From assembly GCA_002438605.1 (NCBI GenBank), contig DJPR01000024.1, positions 101,388 through 147,032 on the forward strand: DNA of 45,645 bases, written 5' to 3'. Origin of the DNA: Ruminococcus sp. UBA6407. Its GTDB lineage: Bacteria; Bacillota; Clostridia; Oscillospirales; Ruminococcaceae. Every line of letters begins with the position of its first letter. Within the stretch, counting starts at the first letter, position 1. The translations under genes and the position numbers were made by a program. Below the pieces are notes generated by a model, which saw only the letters and a program-made list of their open reading frames with translations, had not been told where the DNA came from and searched no databases. Of the stretch, positions 1 to 8,748 are shown one piece after another.

Positions 1-22
1 AGCTTTATGCGGTATTGCCTTA
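1..22. repeat. Arm of dispersed palindromic element (left edge of window)
   Basis: The first 22 bases nearly duplicate the right arm of the complete palindrome at 3709-3755 (shared core CTTTATGCGGTRTTGCCTT). The matching left arm would lie outside the window. Confidence 0.6.
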
Positions 23-97
23 AATTGTACAAATCACTCTATTAAAATAAAGTGTGCTTTGTATTATATTGCCTTAATTTAAAGAGGAGGTTTACTA

Positions 98-1858
98 ATG
101 AACAAAATTATTTTGAAGAAAATGGCTTGCGGAGCTGTTGCATCTTTAATCTGTGCTGCAAGTATGCCAAACTTTTCGGCTAATGTTTCAACTGTTCTTA
201 ATGCAAGTGCAATTGATACATCTTCCTATTTTTACAGTGACTTTGAACAAGGTTTGGGAGATTGGTCGGCAAGAGGAATGGGAACATCCGTATCTGTTGA
301 TACTGACAATTACTATTTCGGAAAAAAGTCGCTTTTTGTAAGCGGCAGAACTGATAACTGGAACGGTGTACAAACTGAATTGGATACAAGTATTTTCATC
401 CCCGGAAACACATACAGCTTCAGCTGTGCAGTTCTCCAGAACAGCAATTCAGCAACAGATATGAAAATGACACTTCAATATACACTCAGCGGACAGGATA
501 ACTATGATGAGGTTGCAATTGCTACAGCTAAAAGCGGTGAATGGACAAAGCTTGAAAACACTTCATTTACAATACCCGCTAATGCAGTTAACCTTATCCT
601 TTATGTTGAAGCTCCTGACAGTCTTACAGATTTTTATATAGATGCTGCAAGCGGTGCTGTTGAAGGAACAGCATCAAATGTAGTTACAGGCGGCGGTACA
701 GTTGCAGGAAAAACAAGTGATGTCACCAATCCTTCAGTTAATAATATTATAGGAGATGTTAATGGTGACGGAGTAATTGATGTTTTTGATGTTACAAATG
801 CAAAATCACTCATTCTTAAACAATTTGTGGGTGTTACAGTACCTGTGACTGCTGATACAAATCAGGACGGAAAATTTGATGTTTCTGATTTGGTTCTTAT
901 TCATCAGTTTGTTATCGGAAAAATCAATACCTTCCCAAAACCGCCTGTTGTTACAACAACTACTGCGACTCAGCAAACAACAATTACCACTACTACCACA
1001 ACAAAAGTAAATGGTGACAGTTCTTCATATATGGACAAAATAAAAGATACAGTAACTATAAATGTTCCTTCATCTGCAACTGCAGCTGCAAGCAATCAGG
1101 GAACAATGAAATCTATTACATATTACTCTGAATATGCACAGCGAAATAAGAAAGCAAAGGTTCTTCTCCCACCAGGCTACTCTGAAAGTGAAAAGTACCC
1201 TGTTATGTATGTAAATCATGGTATTTTCGGTGATGAAAACAGTATGATAAGCGGATTTAACATAGAAAATATGGCTGCAAATCTTGCTGCAAGCGGTGAA
1301 GCTGAGAAAATGATAATAGTGTTTACCTCTATGTATACAAGCAAAACTTCGGATCAGCCTGCAGGAATGAGTTTTAATACTGAAACAACTCAAAATTACG
1401 ACAATTTCTTATATGATATAACTGACAGCCTTATGCCTTATATTGAAAAGAACTTCTCTGTTAAAACAGGCAGAGAAAATACTGCAATTACAGGATTCTC
1501 AATGGGCGGTCGTGAAGCATTATACATCGGCATTATGAGACCTGATGTATTCGGATATATTGGAGCTGCATGCCCTGCACCGGGTATAACCCCTGCACAG
1601 GATATGTTTATGACACATCCCGGCAATATGCAGGAAAGCGAATTTAAAATCAAAGACCCTGCATATAATCCTTATGTACTTATGATAGCAGGAGGCACGA
1701 ATGATTCTGTAGTAGGTACATTCCCTGAAGCGTATCATAAGACTCTTACTGCTAATAATCAGGAGCATATATGGATTTCAATTCCCGGAGGCGGTCATGA
1801 CGCAAGCTGCGTAACTCCTCTTATGTATAACTTTATTAAATCTGCTTTTAAATCATAA
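98..1858 (+). CDS. Secreted dockerin-containing carbohydrate esterase (CE1/esterase D type)
   Basis: 586 aa, probably a cellulosomal or cell-surface hemicellulose esterase (acetyl xylan or feruloyl type; substrate not determinable). An N-terminal signal peptide of about 38 residues is followed by a beta-sandwich carbohydrate-binding-like domain (about 45-190, CBM22/CBM4_9-like), then a type I dockerin (about 219-277) with two calcium-loop repeats beginning GDVNGDG and ADTNQDG. A Thr-rich linker (about 285-302) leads to an alpha/beta hydrolase domain. The nucleophile is Ser468 in GFSMGG. Asp536 (GGTND) and His567 (GGGHD) complete a plausible triad. The dockerin sits between the two domains rather than at the C-terminus. 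The ATG is preceded by AGAGGAGG. The gene stands alone and is followed by a terminator at 1866. Confidence 0.9.
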   Translation: MNKIILKKMACGAVASLICAASMPNFSANVSTVLNASAIDTSSYFYSDFEQGLGDWSARGMGTSVSVDTDNYYFGKKSLFVSGRTDNWNGVQTELDTSIFIPGNTYSFSCAVLQNSNSATDMKMTLQYTLSGQDNYDEVAIATAKSGEWTKLENTSFTIPANAVNLILYVEAPDSLTDFYIDAASGAVEGTASNVVTGGGTVAGKTSDVTNPSVNNIIGDVNGDGVIDVFDVTNAKSLILKQFVGVTVPVTADTNQDGKFDVSDLVLIHQFVIGKINTFPKPPVVTTTTATQQTTITTTTTTKVNGDSSSYMDKIKDTVTINVPSSATAAASNQGTMKSITYYSEYAQRNKKAKVLLPPGYSESEKYPVMYVNHGIFGDENSMISGFNIENMAANLAASGEAEKMIIVFTSMYTSKTSDQPAGMSFNTETTQNYDNFLYDITDSLMPYIEKNFSVKTGRENTAITGFSMGGREALYIGIMRPDVFGYIGAACPAPGITPAQDMFMTHPGNMQESEFKIKDPAYNPYVLMIAGGTNDSVVGTFPEAYHKTLTANNQEHIWISIPGGGHDASCVTPLMYNFIKSAFKS

Positions 1859-1865
1859 AATTCAA

Positions 1866-1902
1866 AAATGTGTCTGCATAGAGATTATGCAGACACATTT
1901 TT
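1866..1902 (+). terminator. Rho-independent terminator after the esterase (possibly bidirectional)
   Basis: 15-bp perfect stem, AAATGTGTCTGCATA (1866-1880) with TATGCAGACACATTT (1886-1900), followed by T's. The A-run on the left would give a T-run on the minus strand, so it may also serve the convergent kinase gene. A repeat arm (AAGGCAATACCACAA) follows at about 1905-1919. Confidence 0.85.
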
Positions 1903-1903
1903 A

Positions 1904-1919
1904 TTAAGGCAATACCACA
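1904..1919. repeat. Single arm of dispersed palindromic element
   Basis: Reads TTAAGGCAATACCACAA, matching the left arm of the family (AGGCAAYACYGCACAA). No partner arm is adjacent. A TATTGCCTTAA fragment in inverse orientation occurs at about 66-76, upstream of the esterase. Confidence 0.45.
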
Positions 1920-1922
1920 AAA

Positions 1923-2957
1923 TTATATTGTTTTATTTGTATTAAAAATATATATTGAAAATGTGTTGCCATTTTCACCGCATTTCAGATTTATATATCC
2001 GTTTTGTTTTACTGCAATTTCACGGGCAAGGTACAGGCCTATACCTATTCCTTCAGTTTTTCCGCTGTTTTTGCCTCGATAAAACCTTTCAAAAATTTTA
2101 CTTTGTTCTTCTTCAGAAATCGGCTGTGCCATGTCGGCTATATCAACTGCTGAAAAAAGACCCAATCTGCGAACATTTACAGCAATGATACTCCCTGTCG
2201 GAGAATACTTTACTGCATTATCAAGCATATTGAAAATTGCTTCGGCAGTCCAGCGTTTATCATGACAAATTTCTATTTCTTCCTCAGAATTATATGTAAT
2301 TTCAACGCCCTTATTTCTTGCTTTAACAAAAATATTTTTTATAGCTGTAAGAACAGTTTCGTTCAAACTCTGCATTTCAGGTTTAAGATGAATCAGTCCG
2401 CTTTCAAGACGTGATATCTGTATCATGCTTTCAGATAAAAAAATAAGTCTGTTTACTGAAAGGCTGATAATTCCAATATACTCCTGACGCTGTTCTTCCG
2501 AAATTGACGTATTCTCCAGAAAAGCCACATACATTTTCAAATTTGCAATCGGAGTCTTTAACTGATGAGAAATATCTGATACCAAACCCTTTATATTTTC
2601 CTGCTCCTGCTTAGATACTTCATTCTTTTGCTTTAGGATCTTCACCAGTTTCATCATCTTATGCTGAAGCTTTGAAAGTAGATTTTCTTCATTTTCAGGG
2701 AAAACTTCACTTTCCTTTAACTTGATTAAGTTATCGCAAAGGTCTGATAAATCTGCAACAATATCTGATATATATCGCCGATCTATATATCTTTGCATCT
2801 CAGCCAAAAGTGAGCCTAAAGAAGCAGTACAGCATAAAATCACTGAAACAAGCCAGCTGCGTACAAGAAAAAAAGTCACAGCTCCGCACATCAGCGGGAA
2901 AAAGATTTCTGCCAATATCATAAATTGCCTGAACTTTTTGTATTTTTTATTGTACAT
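1923..2957 (-). CDS. Membrane sensor histidine kinase with altered G1 box
   Basis: 344 aa. It has two N-terminal membrane segments (about 12-31 and 34-52) with almost no extracellular loop. A coiled linker precedes the HisKA domain, with phospho-acceptor His131 in SDISHQLKTP. The HATPase domain has the N box (LDNAVKYSP, Asn247) and G2 box (GIGIGLYLARE), but the G1 box that is normally DNGxGI reads DMAQPI, so both glycines are gone. The ATG overlaps the stop of the upstream response regulator by one base (TAATG), implying translational coupling. Short-loop kinases of this kind often sense through the membrane or a partner protein; no transporter or partner gene is adjacent. The ligand is unknown. 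Confidence 0.9.
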   Translation of the reverse strand: MYNKKYKKFRQFMILAEIFFPLMCGAVTFFLVRSWLVSVILCCTASLGSLLAEMQRYIDRRYISDIVADLSDLCDNLIKLKESEVFPENEENLLSKLQHKMMKLVKILKQKNEVSKQEQENIKGLVSDISHQLKTPIANLKMYVAFLENTSISEEQRQEYIGIISLSVNRLIFLSESMIQISRLESGLIHLKPEMQSLNETVLTAIKNIFVKARNKGVEITYNSEEEIEICHDKRWTAEAIFNMLDNAVKYSPTGSIIAVNVRRLGLFSAVDIADMAQPISEEEQSKIFERFYRGKNSGKTEGIGIGLYLAREIAVKQNGYINLKCGENGNTFSIYIFNTNKTI

Positions 2958-3634
2958 TACATTTCTCCAAAAGTATATCCTATACCAAAGACAGTGATAA
3001 TATATTTCGGCTTTTTAGGATCAGTTTCAATTTTTTGACGCAGACGGCGAATATGTACACTAAGCGTATTTTCATCAATAAAATTTCCGTCACAATCCCA
3101 TATACGCTCTAAAATGATACTGCGAGTCAAAACCTGTCCCTGATTACGAATCAGAAGCTCAAGCAATTTATATTCAGTAACGGAAAGCTTTATCGGATTA
3201 TTATTTTTTGTAACCTGCATCCTCGAAAAATCTACAGTTAAATCTATATATGAAAATATTTCTCCATCTGATGAAGATTGACTTCTGCGTAATACCGCTA
3301 AAATTCTTTGATATAAAAGCTCAACTGAAAACGGCTTTGAAATGTAATCATCACAACCGTTATGAAATCCTGCAATCATTTGTTCTTCCGTATCATTTGC
3401 AGTAAGAAAAATTATGGGAACAATATCATTTTGGCGAATTTCTTTACATAAATCCAGTCCGTTTCCATCAGGTAAATTAACGTCCAATAAAATCAGGCTG
3501 TATTTTGTTTTCATGGCTGCTTTGGCCTCAGCAACAGAATTTGCACAATCTGCAAAAAAACCTTTGCTTTTAAGATAGAGTTGTATGCCGCCGCAAATAA
3601 TTACGTCATCTTCTACTATTAAAATTCTCTGCAT
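2957..3634 (-). CDS. OmpR/PhoB-family response regulator
   Basis: 225 aa. N-terminal receiver domain with acidic pocket Glu8/Asp9/Asp10, phospho-acceptor Asp51 (LLDVNLPDG), Thr78 and Lys100 (SKPF). The C-terminal half is a winged-helix DNA-binding domain of the Trans_reg_C type, with the usual ending ...RRLRQKIE...GIGYTF. It is the first gene of a two-gene operon with the downstream histidine kinase, which it overlaps by one base. An inverted repeat at 3663-3687, 29 bases upstream of the start, is a candidate operator. Resembles VanR/PhoP-type regulators; the regulon is unknown. Confidence 0.93.
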   Translation of the reverse strand: MQRILIVEDDVIICGGIQLYLKSKGFFADCANSVAEAKAAMKTKYSLILLDVNLPDGNGLDLCKEIRQNDIVPIIFLTANDTEEQMIAGFHNGCDDYISKPFSVELLYQRILAVLRRSQSSSDGEIFSYIDLTVDFSRMQVTKNNNPIKLSVTEYKLLELLIRNQGQVLTRSIILERIWDCDGNFIDENTLSVHIRRLRQKIETDPKKPKYIITVFGIGYTFGEM

Positions 3635-3662
3635 GATATTTTCACTTCCATGTTTTCAGAAA

Positions 3663-3687
3663 ATATTGCACAAATACTGTGCAATAT
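3663..3687. promoter_or_regulatory. Perfect inverted repeat upstream of the response regulator
   Basis: ATATTGCACA (3663-3672) and TGTGCAATAT (3678-3687) form a perfect 10-bp dyad with a 5-base spacer, between the promoter and the regulator start. It could be an operator for autoregulation or a leader hairpin; it is not followed by a T-run. Confidence 0.5.
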
Positions 3688-3708
3688 CTGCATAATCTAT
3701 GATTTTCA

Positions 3709-3755
3709 GGCAACACTGCACAAGGTCTTTGATAAGCTTTATGCGGTGTTGCCTT
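3709..3755. repeat. Complete dispersed palindromic element
   Basis: Arms AGGCAACACTGCA and TGCGGTGTTGCCT enclose an A/T-rich centre that also partly pairs. It is the best preserved copy of the family in this window and lies between the -10 box and the start of the two-component operon, so it is transcribed as part of that leader. Confidence 0.75.
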
Positions 3756-3756
3756 T

Positions 3757-3785
3757 ATTATATCACAGAAAATACATATTGTAAA
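3757..3785 (-). promoter_or_regulatory. Sigma-A-type promoter for the two-component operon
   Basis: On the minus strand TTTACA (3780-3785), 17-base spacer, TATAAT (3757-3762). The palindromic repeat begins immediately downstream of the -10 box. Confidence 0.7.
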
Positions 3786-3868
3786 GCTGCATTTTGAAGC
3801 ATTGACACAGCAAAGTTTGTGCAATTCTGCAACAAGAATTAAAAACGCATTAATTTATTTAAAATCTA

Positions 3869-3897
3869 TTGACAAAAACTACATCATGTTATAAAAT
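3869..3897 (+). promoter_or_regulatory. Sigma-A-type promoter for secA
   Basis: TTGACA (3869-3874), 17-base spacer, TAAAAT (3892-3897); about 100 bases upstream of the secA start. A TATAAA two bases earlier gives a 15-base spacer as an alternative. Confidence 0.7.
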
Positions 3898-4002
3898 AAT
3901 ATTATATGTATTTGATAAAATGCTGTACTGTGAGATATTATTTTCATTTTTATGCATCAGCATTTTTCATAACCAAATTGTAAAGGTAAAGGCGGTAAAC
4001 AA

Positions 4003-6744
4003 ATGGGATTAATTAGCAGAATTTTCGGTTCCTACAGTACAAAGGAGCTTGCAAGAATAGAGCCTATAAAAAACAGCGTTTTAGCTCTTGATGAAGAATA
4101 TCAGAAGCTTTCCGACGCTGAACTTAAAGCAAAAACAACTGAATTTAAAGAAAGACTTGACTGTGGCGAAACACTGGATGATATTCTTCCTGAAGCACTT
4201 GCTACTGTAAGAGAAGCGGCAAGCAGAGTTCTTGGTAAAAAGCCTTTCCCTGTTCAAATCATAGGTGCAATTGTTCTTCATCAGGGACGTATTGCTGAAA
4301 TGAAAACAGGTGAAGGTAAAACTCTCGTTGCATGCGTAGCTTCTTATCTTAACGCTTTAAGCGGTAAAGGTGTTCACGTTGTTACCGTTAACGACTATCT
4401 TGCTAAAACTCAGGCTGAAGAAATGGGAAAAGTTCATCGTTTTCTCGGTCTTACTGTTGGATGTATCCTTCATGGCCTTAATAATGAAGAACGACGTGCA
4501 GCTTACAACTGTGATGTTACATATGCAACAAATAATGAACTCGGATTTGACTATCTTCGTGACAACATGGTTATACAGAAAAAAGACAGGGTGCAGAGAG
4601 AACCTAATTTTGCGATTGTCGATGAGGTTGACTCTATTCTCATTGATGAAGCAAGAACACCTCTTATTATTTCCGGACGCGGTGACAAATCTACCGAGCT
4701 TTACTCAATAGTAGATAAATTTGCTAAAACTCTTGTTCCTGCTACTGTTGTTGAGATTGATGACAAGCAGGATCAGGATGAAATAAATGAAACAGCCGAT
4801 TACATTATCGACGAAAAGGCTAAGACCGCTACAATTACAAGACGAGGCGTTAAAAAGGCAGAAGAAGCTTTCAATGTTGAAAACCTGATGGATCCTGATA
4901 ATATGACTCTTCTTCATCATATAAATCAGGCAATCAAAGCTCATGGTATTATGAAAGCTGATATTGACTACGTTGTTAAAGACGGTGAAGTTATCATTGT
5001 TGATGAATTTACAGGCCGTCTTATGCTCGGACGTCGTTTCAATGATGGTCTGCATCAGGCTATTGAAGCTAAGGAAGGCGTAAAGATTGCTCGTGAGTCC
5101 AAGACGCTTGCTACAATTACGTTCCAGAATTTCTTCCGTCTGTACAGCAAGCTTTCAGGTATGACCGGTACTGCTATGACCGAGGAAGATGAATTCAAGG
5201 AAATCTATAAGCTCGATGTTATTGCTATTCCTACAAACAAACCTGTTAAAAGAATAGATCACAATGACCAGATTTACCGTACTGAAAAGGGTAAATTCCA
5301 TGCAATTATTGATAAAATCGTTGAATGTAATCAAAAAGGTCAGCCTATACTTGTTGGTACTATTTCAATTGAAAAATCAGAACTTCTTTCTGCAATGCTG
5401 AAAAGAAAAGGTATCAAGCATGAAGTTCTTAACGCAAAACACCACGCAAAAGAAGCTGAAATCGTAGCTCAGGCAGGTAAACTCGGAGCTGTTACAATCG
5501 CTACAAACATGGCAGGACGTGGTACTGATATTATGCTCGGCGGTAACGCTGAATTTCTTGCTAAGGCTGAAATGAGAAAAAGAGAATATCCGGAAGAAAT
5601 TATTACTGAAGCTATCGGTTTTGCAGATACTGACAATGAGGAAATTCTTGCTGCCCGTAAGGTTTATCGTGAGCTTTATGAAAAATATAACATTGAGGTC
5701 AAGGAAAAAGCTGTTGCAGTTAAGGAAGCCGGCGGTCTTTACATTCTCGGTACAGAACGTCATGAATCAAGACGTATTGATAACCAGCTGAGAGGTCGTT
5801 CAGGACGTCAGGGTGATGAAGGTGAAAGCTGTTTCTTCCTCTCTGTTGAAGATGATCTTATGCGTATATTTGCAGGTGAACGTCTTGAAAATATGATGAG
5901 AACCCTTAATGTTGAAGAAGATATGCCTATTGAGAGCAAAATGCTTACCAAGATCATTGAATCTTCACAGAAGAAAGTCGAGGGCAGAAACTTCAGCATA
6001 AGAAAGAACGTTCTTAATTATGATGACGTTATGAATACTCAGCGTGAAATCATTTACAAGCAGCGTTCACAGGTTCTTGACGGTGAAGACCTCCACGGCA
6101 GCATTCTTAAGATGATGGATGAGCTTATTGAAAATACAGTTAATCTCTATCTCCCTGAAGAAGATGTTAAAGAACATTGGAATATTGTTGGTCTTAAAGA
6201 CTACTTCCTCGGCTGGCTTATTTCTGATGAGGACCTTTCTTTTGAAGATAATGAGCTTGACGATATTACAAGAGATGACATTATTTCTGCTCTTAATGAC
6301 AAGGCTAAGGAAATATACTCCGCTAAGGAAAAGGAATACGGCGAAGAAATTATCCGTGAGCTTGAACGTGTAATTCTCCTCAAGGTTGTTGATACAAAGT
6401 GGATGGCTCATATTGACGATATGGACGAGTTGAAAAAAGGTATCGGACTTCGTGCATTCGGTCAGAAAAATCCTGTTGTTGAATACAGATATGAAGGATT
6501 TGAAATGTTTGACGCTATGGTTGACTCTATTCGTGAAGATACAGTCAGAATGCTTCTTACTGTTAAACTCCAGAAGAATGTTGTTCCTGAACGTGAACAG
6601 GTACAGAAGCCTGACGCTCCGAATGCAGGTGCAGGTGACGGAAGTTTTTCAGAAGAAAGAAAGTCAAATAAGGTTGGTGACAACGATCCTTGTCCTTGCG
6701 GCAGCGGCAAGAAATATAAAAAATGCTGCGGAATGAAGAAATAA
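4003..6744 (+). CDS. secA: Preprotein translocase ATPase SecA
   Basis: 913 aa, full length. It drives post-translational export through SecYEG at the membrane. Walker A is GEGKT (103-107). The DEAD-type Walker B appears in the [17 protein letters not shown] region. The preprotein cross-linking region and second RecA-like domain follow ([20 protein letters not shown]). The helical scaffold and a C-terminal zinc-binding SEC-C tail with [13 protein letters not shown] are present; the tail binds SecB or ribosomes in other bacteria. It has its own promoter and is followed by a palindrome-rich intergenic region, so it is probably monocistronic. Confidence 0.98.
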   Translation: MGLISRIFGSYSTKELARIEPIKNSVLALDEEYQKLSDAELKAKTTEFKERLDCGETLDDILPEALATVREAASRVLGKKPFPVQIIGAIVLHQGRIAEMKTGEGKTLVACVASYLNALSGKGVHVVTVNDYLAKTQAEEMGKVHRFLGLTVGCILHGLNNEERRAAYNCDVTYATNNELGFDYLRDNMVIQKKDRVQREPNFAIVDEVDSILIDEARTPLIISGRGDKSTELYSIVDKFAKTLVPATVVEIDDKQDQDEINETADYIIDEKAKTATITRRGVKKAEEAFNVENLMDPDNMTLLHHINQAIKAHGIMKADIDYVVKDGEVIIVDEFTGRLMLGRRFNDGLHQAIEAKEGVKIARESKTLATITFQNFFRLYSKLSGMTGTAMTEEDEFKEIYKLDVIAIPTNKPVKRIDHNDQIYRTEKGKFHAIIDKIVECNQKGQPILVGTISIEKSELLSAMLKRKGIKHEVLNAKHHAKEAEIVAQAGKLGAVTIATNMAGRGTDIMLGGNAEFLAKAEMRKREYPEEIITEAIGFADTDNEEILAARKVYRELYEKYNIEVKEKAVAVKEAGGLYILGTERHESRRIDNQLRGRSGRQGDEGESCFFLSVEDDLMRIFAGERLENMMRTLNVEEDMPIESKMLTKIIESSQKKVEGRNFSIRKNVLNYDDVMNTQREIIYKQRSQVLDGEDLHGSILKMMDELIENTVNLYLPEEDVKEHWNIVGLKDYFLGWLISDEDLSFEDNELDDITRDDIISALNDKAKEIYSAKEKEYGEEIIRELERVILLKVVDTKWMAHIDDMDELKKGIGLRAFGQKNPVVEYRYEGFEMFDAMVDSIREDTVRMLLTVKLQKNVVPEREQVQKPDAPNAGAGDGSFSEERKSNKVGDNDPCPCGSGKKYKKCCGMKK

Positions 6745-6756
6745 ATTTAAAATTTT

Positions 6757-6831
6757 ACAGGCGGCTTTTTATGACAATACCGTGCAAAGTCATTTGATAT
6801 GCTTTGTTTGGTGTTGCCTTAAGTCGCCTGT
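6757..6831 (+). terminator. secA terminator-like dyad with a palindromic element in its loop
   Basis: The outer arms ACAGGCGGCTT (6757-6767) and AAGTCGCCTGT (6821-6831) pair with one mismatch and extend into matching A/T flanks. Inside lies a copy of the dispersed element with arms GACAATACCGTGCAAAG (6773-6789) and CTTTGTTTGGTGTTGCC (6802-6818). It reads like an element inserted into an older hairpin loop. Confidence 0.55.
6773..6818. repeat. Dispersed palindromic element copy
   Basis: Diverged copy of the AGGCAAYACYGCACAAAG family, with arms at 6773-6789 and 6802-6818. It is nested inside the dyad at 6757-6831. Confidence 0.65.
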
Positions 6832-6850
6832 ATTTTAAAGAGGTGTTTTT

Positions 6851-7597
6851 TTGAGCAGTTATAATGTCTTTGCAAAATATTATGACGAACTGACAGCTAA
6901 TATAGATTACAAAAAAAGATCTGAATATTTTAACTCGATCATAAACAAATATAAAAAAACTGACGGAGCAGTTTTGCTTGACCTTGCGTGCGGAACAGGC
7001 AGTATTTCTCTTGAAATGGCTAAACTCGGATATGATGTTATAGGCATTGATAATTCAGTTGAAATGTTATGTATTGCAAGCCAGAAAAATTATGAAAACA
7101 ATCTGGCAATTCAATTTATATGTCAGGATATGCGAAATATTGACTTGTATAGTTCGGTTGATATTACCATATGTGCTTTAGACAGCATAAATCACCTGAA
7201 TTCATTAAAAGATGTAAAAAGTGTATTTAAAAAGGTTTCAGAATTTACTGAACCTGACGGTCTGTTTATATTTGATATCAATACAATTTACAAGCATAAA
7301 TATATACTTGCAAATAATACATTTACATATGAAACTGACGATGTATATCTCGTATGGGAAAATCAGTTTAATGAAAAAAATAATAATGTTAAAATAAATC
7401 TTGAATTTTTTGAATATGAAGACGGTGCATATTACAGAAGTTCAGAAAGCTTTACAGAAAAAGCTTACGATATTAACGAAATTGATGCAGCATTAAAGGA
7501 AACAGGATTTGAGATTATCGCTCATTTTGATGATGATACATTTAATCCGCCAAATGAAAAAAGTCAGCGTATTGTAATTGCTGCAAGAAAAATATAA
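6851..7597 (+). CDS. Class I SAM-dependent methyltransferase
   Basis: 248 aa. The SAM-binding motif I is LDLACGTGS (44-52), followed by the acidic residue of motif II in VIGIDNS. Later strands and helices match the Methyltransf_25 fold. This set resembles small-molecule or ubiE-like methyltransferases often found beside hslO in Clostridia; the substrate cannot be read from the sequence. It starts with TTG at 6851, chosen because AGAGGTG lies eight bases upstream and the product starts with the family-typical YNVFAKYYDEL. It ends 13 bases before hslO, so the two are probably co-transcribed. Confidence 0.85.
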   Translation: MSSYNVFAKYYDELTANIDYKKRSEYFNSIINKYKKTDGAVLLDLACGTGSISLEMAKLGYDVIGIDNSVEMLCIASQKNYENNLAIQFICQDMRNIDLYSSVDITICALDSINHLNSLKDVKSVFKKVSEFTEPDGLFIFDINTIYKHKYILANNTFTYETDDVYLVWENQFNEKNNNVKINLEFFEYEDGAYYRSSESFTEKAYDINEIDAALKETGFEIIAHFDDDTFNPPNEKSQRIVIAARKI

Positions 7598-7610
7598 ATA
7601 GGAGAATACT

Positions 7611-8483
7611 ATGGGAATTTTAAAAAGAGCTATTTCTGCTGACGCTTCAGCTATATCAATGGTTCTTGACGCTACCGATATTGTCGGAGAAATAGAAAAA
7701 ATACACAAAACCTCTGCTGTGGCTACAGCTGCTCTCGGCCGTCTTTCAATTGCTGCTTCATTAATGGGATATTCTCTCAAAAATGAAAATGACAGCGTTA
7801 CAATGAGAATTGATGCAGACGGGCCTCTTGGTCAACTCGTAGCAGTAGCTGACAGTAAAGGAAATGTAAAAAGCTGTGTAAACAATCCGATTGTTGAAAT
7901 ACCGCTTAACAGTGCAGGCAAGCTTGATGTCGGCAGTGCAGTCGGTAAAAACGGTATATTATCAGTAGTTAAAGACCTTGGACTAAAAGAACCGTATGTC
8001 GGAATCATTCCGCTTGTATCAGGTGAAATTGCTGAAGATGTTGCAAGCTATTATGCAACAAGTGAGCAAATTCCTACTGTTTGCGGACTCGGTGTACTTG
8101 TTAACCCTGACCTTACAGTTAAAGTTGCAGGCGGATATTTAATTCAGCTCCTGCCATTTGCAGATGATAAATGCATTGATACTATTGAAAAAAATATTAA
8201 ATCAATCCCACCTATGACTGCAATGATGACATCTGGTTTAACTGCTGAAGAAATTGCTTTAAAACTTCTTGAAGGTTTACAGCCCAATATATTAGACGAA
8301 TCTGAAGTTTTTTACAAGTGTGACTGCAGTCGTGAACGCACTGAAAAAATCCTTGCAAGTATAGGGAACGATGAACTTGATTCACTTGCGGAAGAAGAAA
8401 CGATCCATGTCTGCTGTCATTTTTGCGGCAAGGATTACGCCTTTACACCGCAGGAGGTATTAAAGCTAAGAAATAAATCTTAA
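7611..8483 (+). CDS. hslO: Redox-regulated chaperone Hsp33
   Basis: 290 aa. Cytosolic holdase that is activated by oxidative unfolding. The N-terminal beta domain is followed by the C-terminal zinc redox switch, with Cys237 and Cys239 (CDC) and Cys269 and Cys272 (within CCHFCG), the four zinc ligands of the family. The RBS AGGAG precedes the ATG. Second gene of a likely operon with the methyltransferase; the terminator is at 8546-8579. In an obligate anaerobe it would protect proteins during oxygen exposure (established family role). Confidence 0.96.
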   Translation: MGILKRAISADASAISMVLDATDIVGEIEKIHKTSAVATAALGRLSIAASLMGYSLKNENDSVTMRIDADGPLGQLVAVADSKGNVKSCVNNPIVEIPLNSAGKLDVGSAVGKNGILSVVKDLGLKEPYVGIIPLVSGEIAEDVASYYATSEQIPTVCGLGVLVNPDLTVKVAGGYLIQLLPFADDKCIDTIEKNIKSIPPMTAMMTSGLTAEEIALKLLEGLQPNILDESEVFYKCDCSRERTEKILASIGNDELDSLAEEETIHVCCHFCGKDYAFTPQEVLKLRNKS

Positions 8484-8545
8484 ACACCATACAATCTTTT
8501 TACAGTGTCGCCTCAATTTATTAAGTTTATTGCCATTCGATAATA

Positions 8546-8579
8546 AGCCTGAGAAGACTTAACTTCTCAGGCTTTTTTA
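8546..8579 (+). terminator. Rho-independent terminator after hslO
   Basis: 11-bp stem AGCCTGAGAAG (8546-8556) with CTTCTCAGGCT (8563-8573), followed by T6. Between 8484 and 8515 is a degenerate trace of the dispersed palindrome (AACACCATACAA ... CAGTGTCGCCT). Confidence 0.92.
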
Positions 8580-8678
8580 TGATTGCAAAATCTATTTAAA
8601 ATATCTTTGAAAGTTCATAAATAAATGTCATTTTTTTGTTAAAGTATTATATATTTTGTGAACATTAAAAGTGGCGTG

Positions 8679-8707
8679 TTGACAAATCTGCAACAATATT
8701 GTATAAT
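8679..8707 (+). promoter_or_regulatory. Consensus sigma-A promoter for the cyclase-sensor-lipoprotein operon
   Basis: TTGACA (8679-8684), exactly 17 bases, TATAAT (8702-8707). Both hexamers match consensus perfectly, which is rare and implies strong basal transcription unless repressed. The first gene starts 42 bases downstream. Confidence 0.88.
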
Positions 8708-8748
8708 TAAATTATAAAAATACATCTTTTTACCGGAGGTGGACAGAA

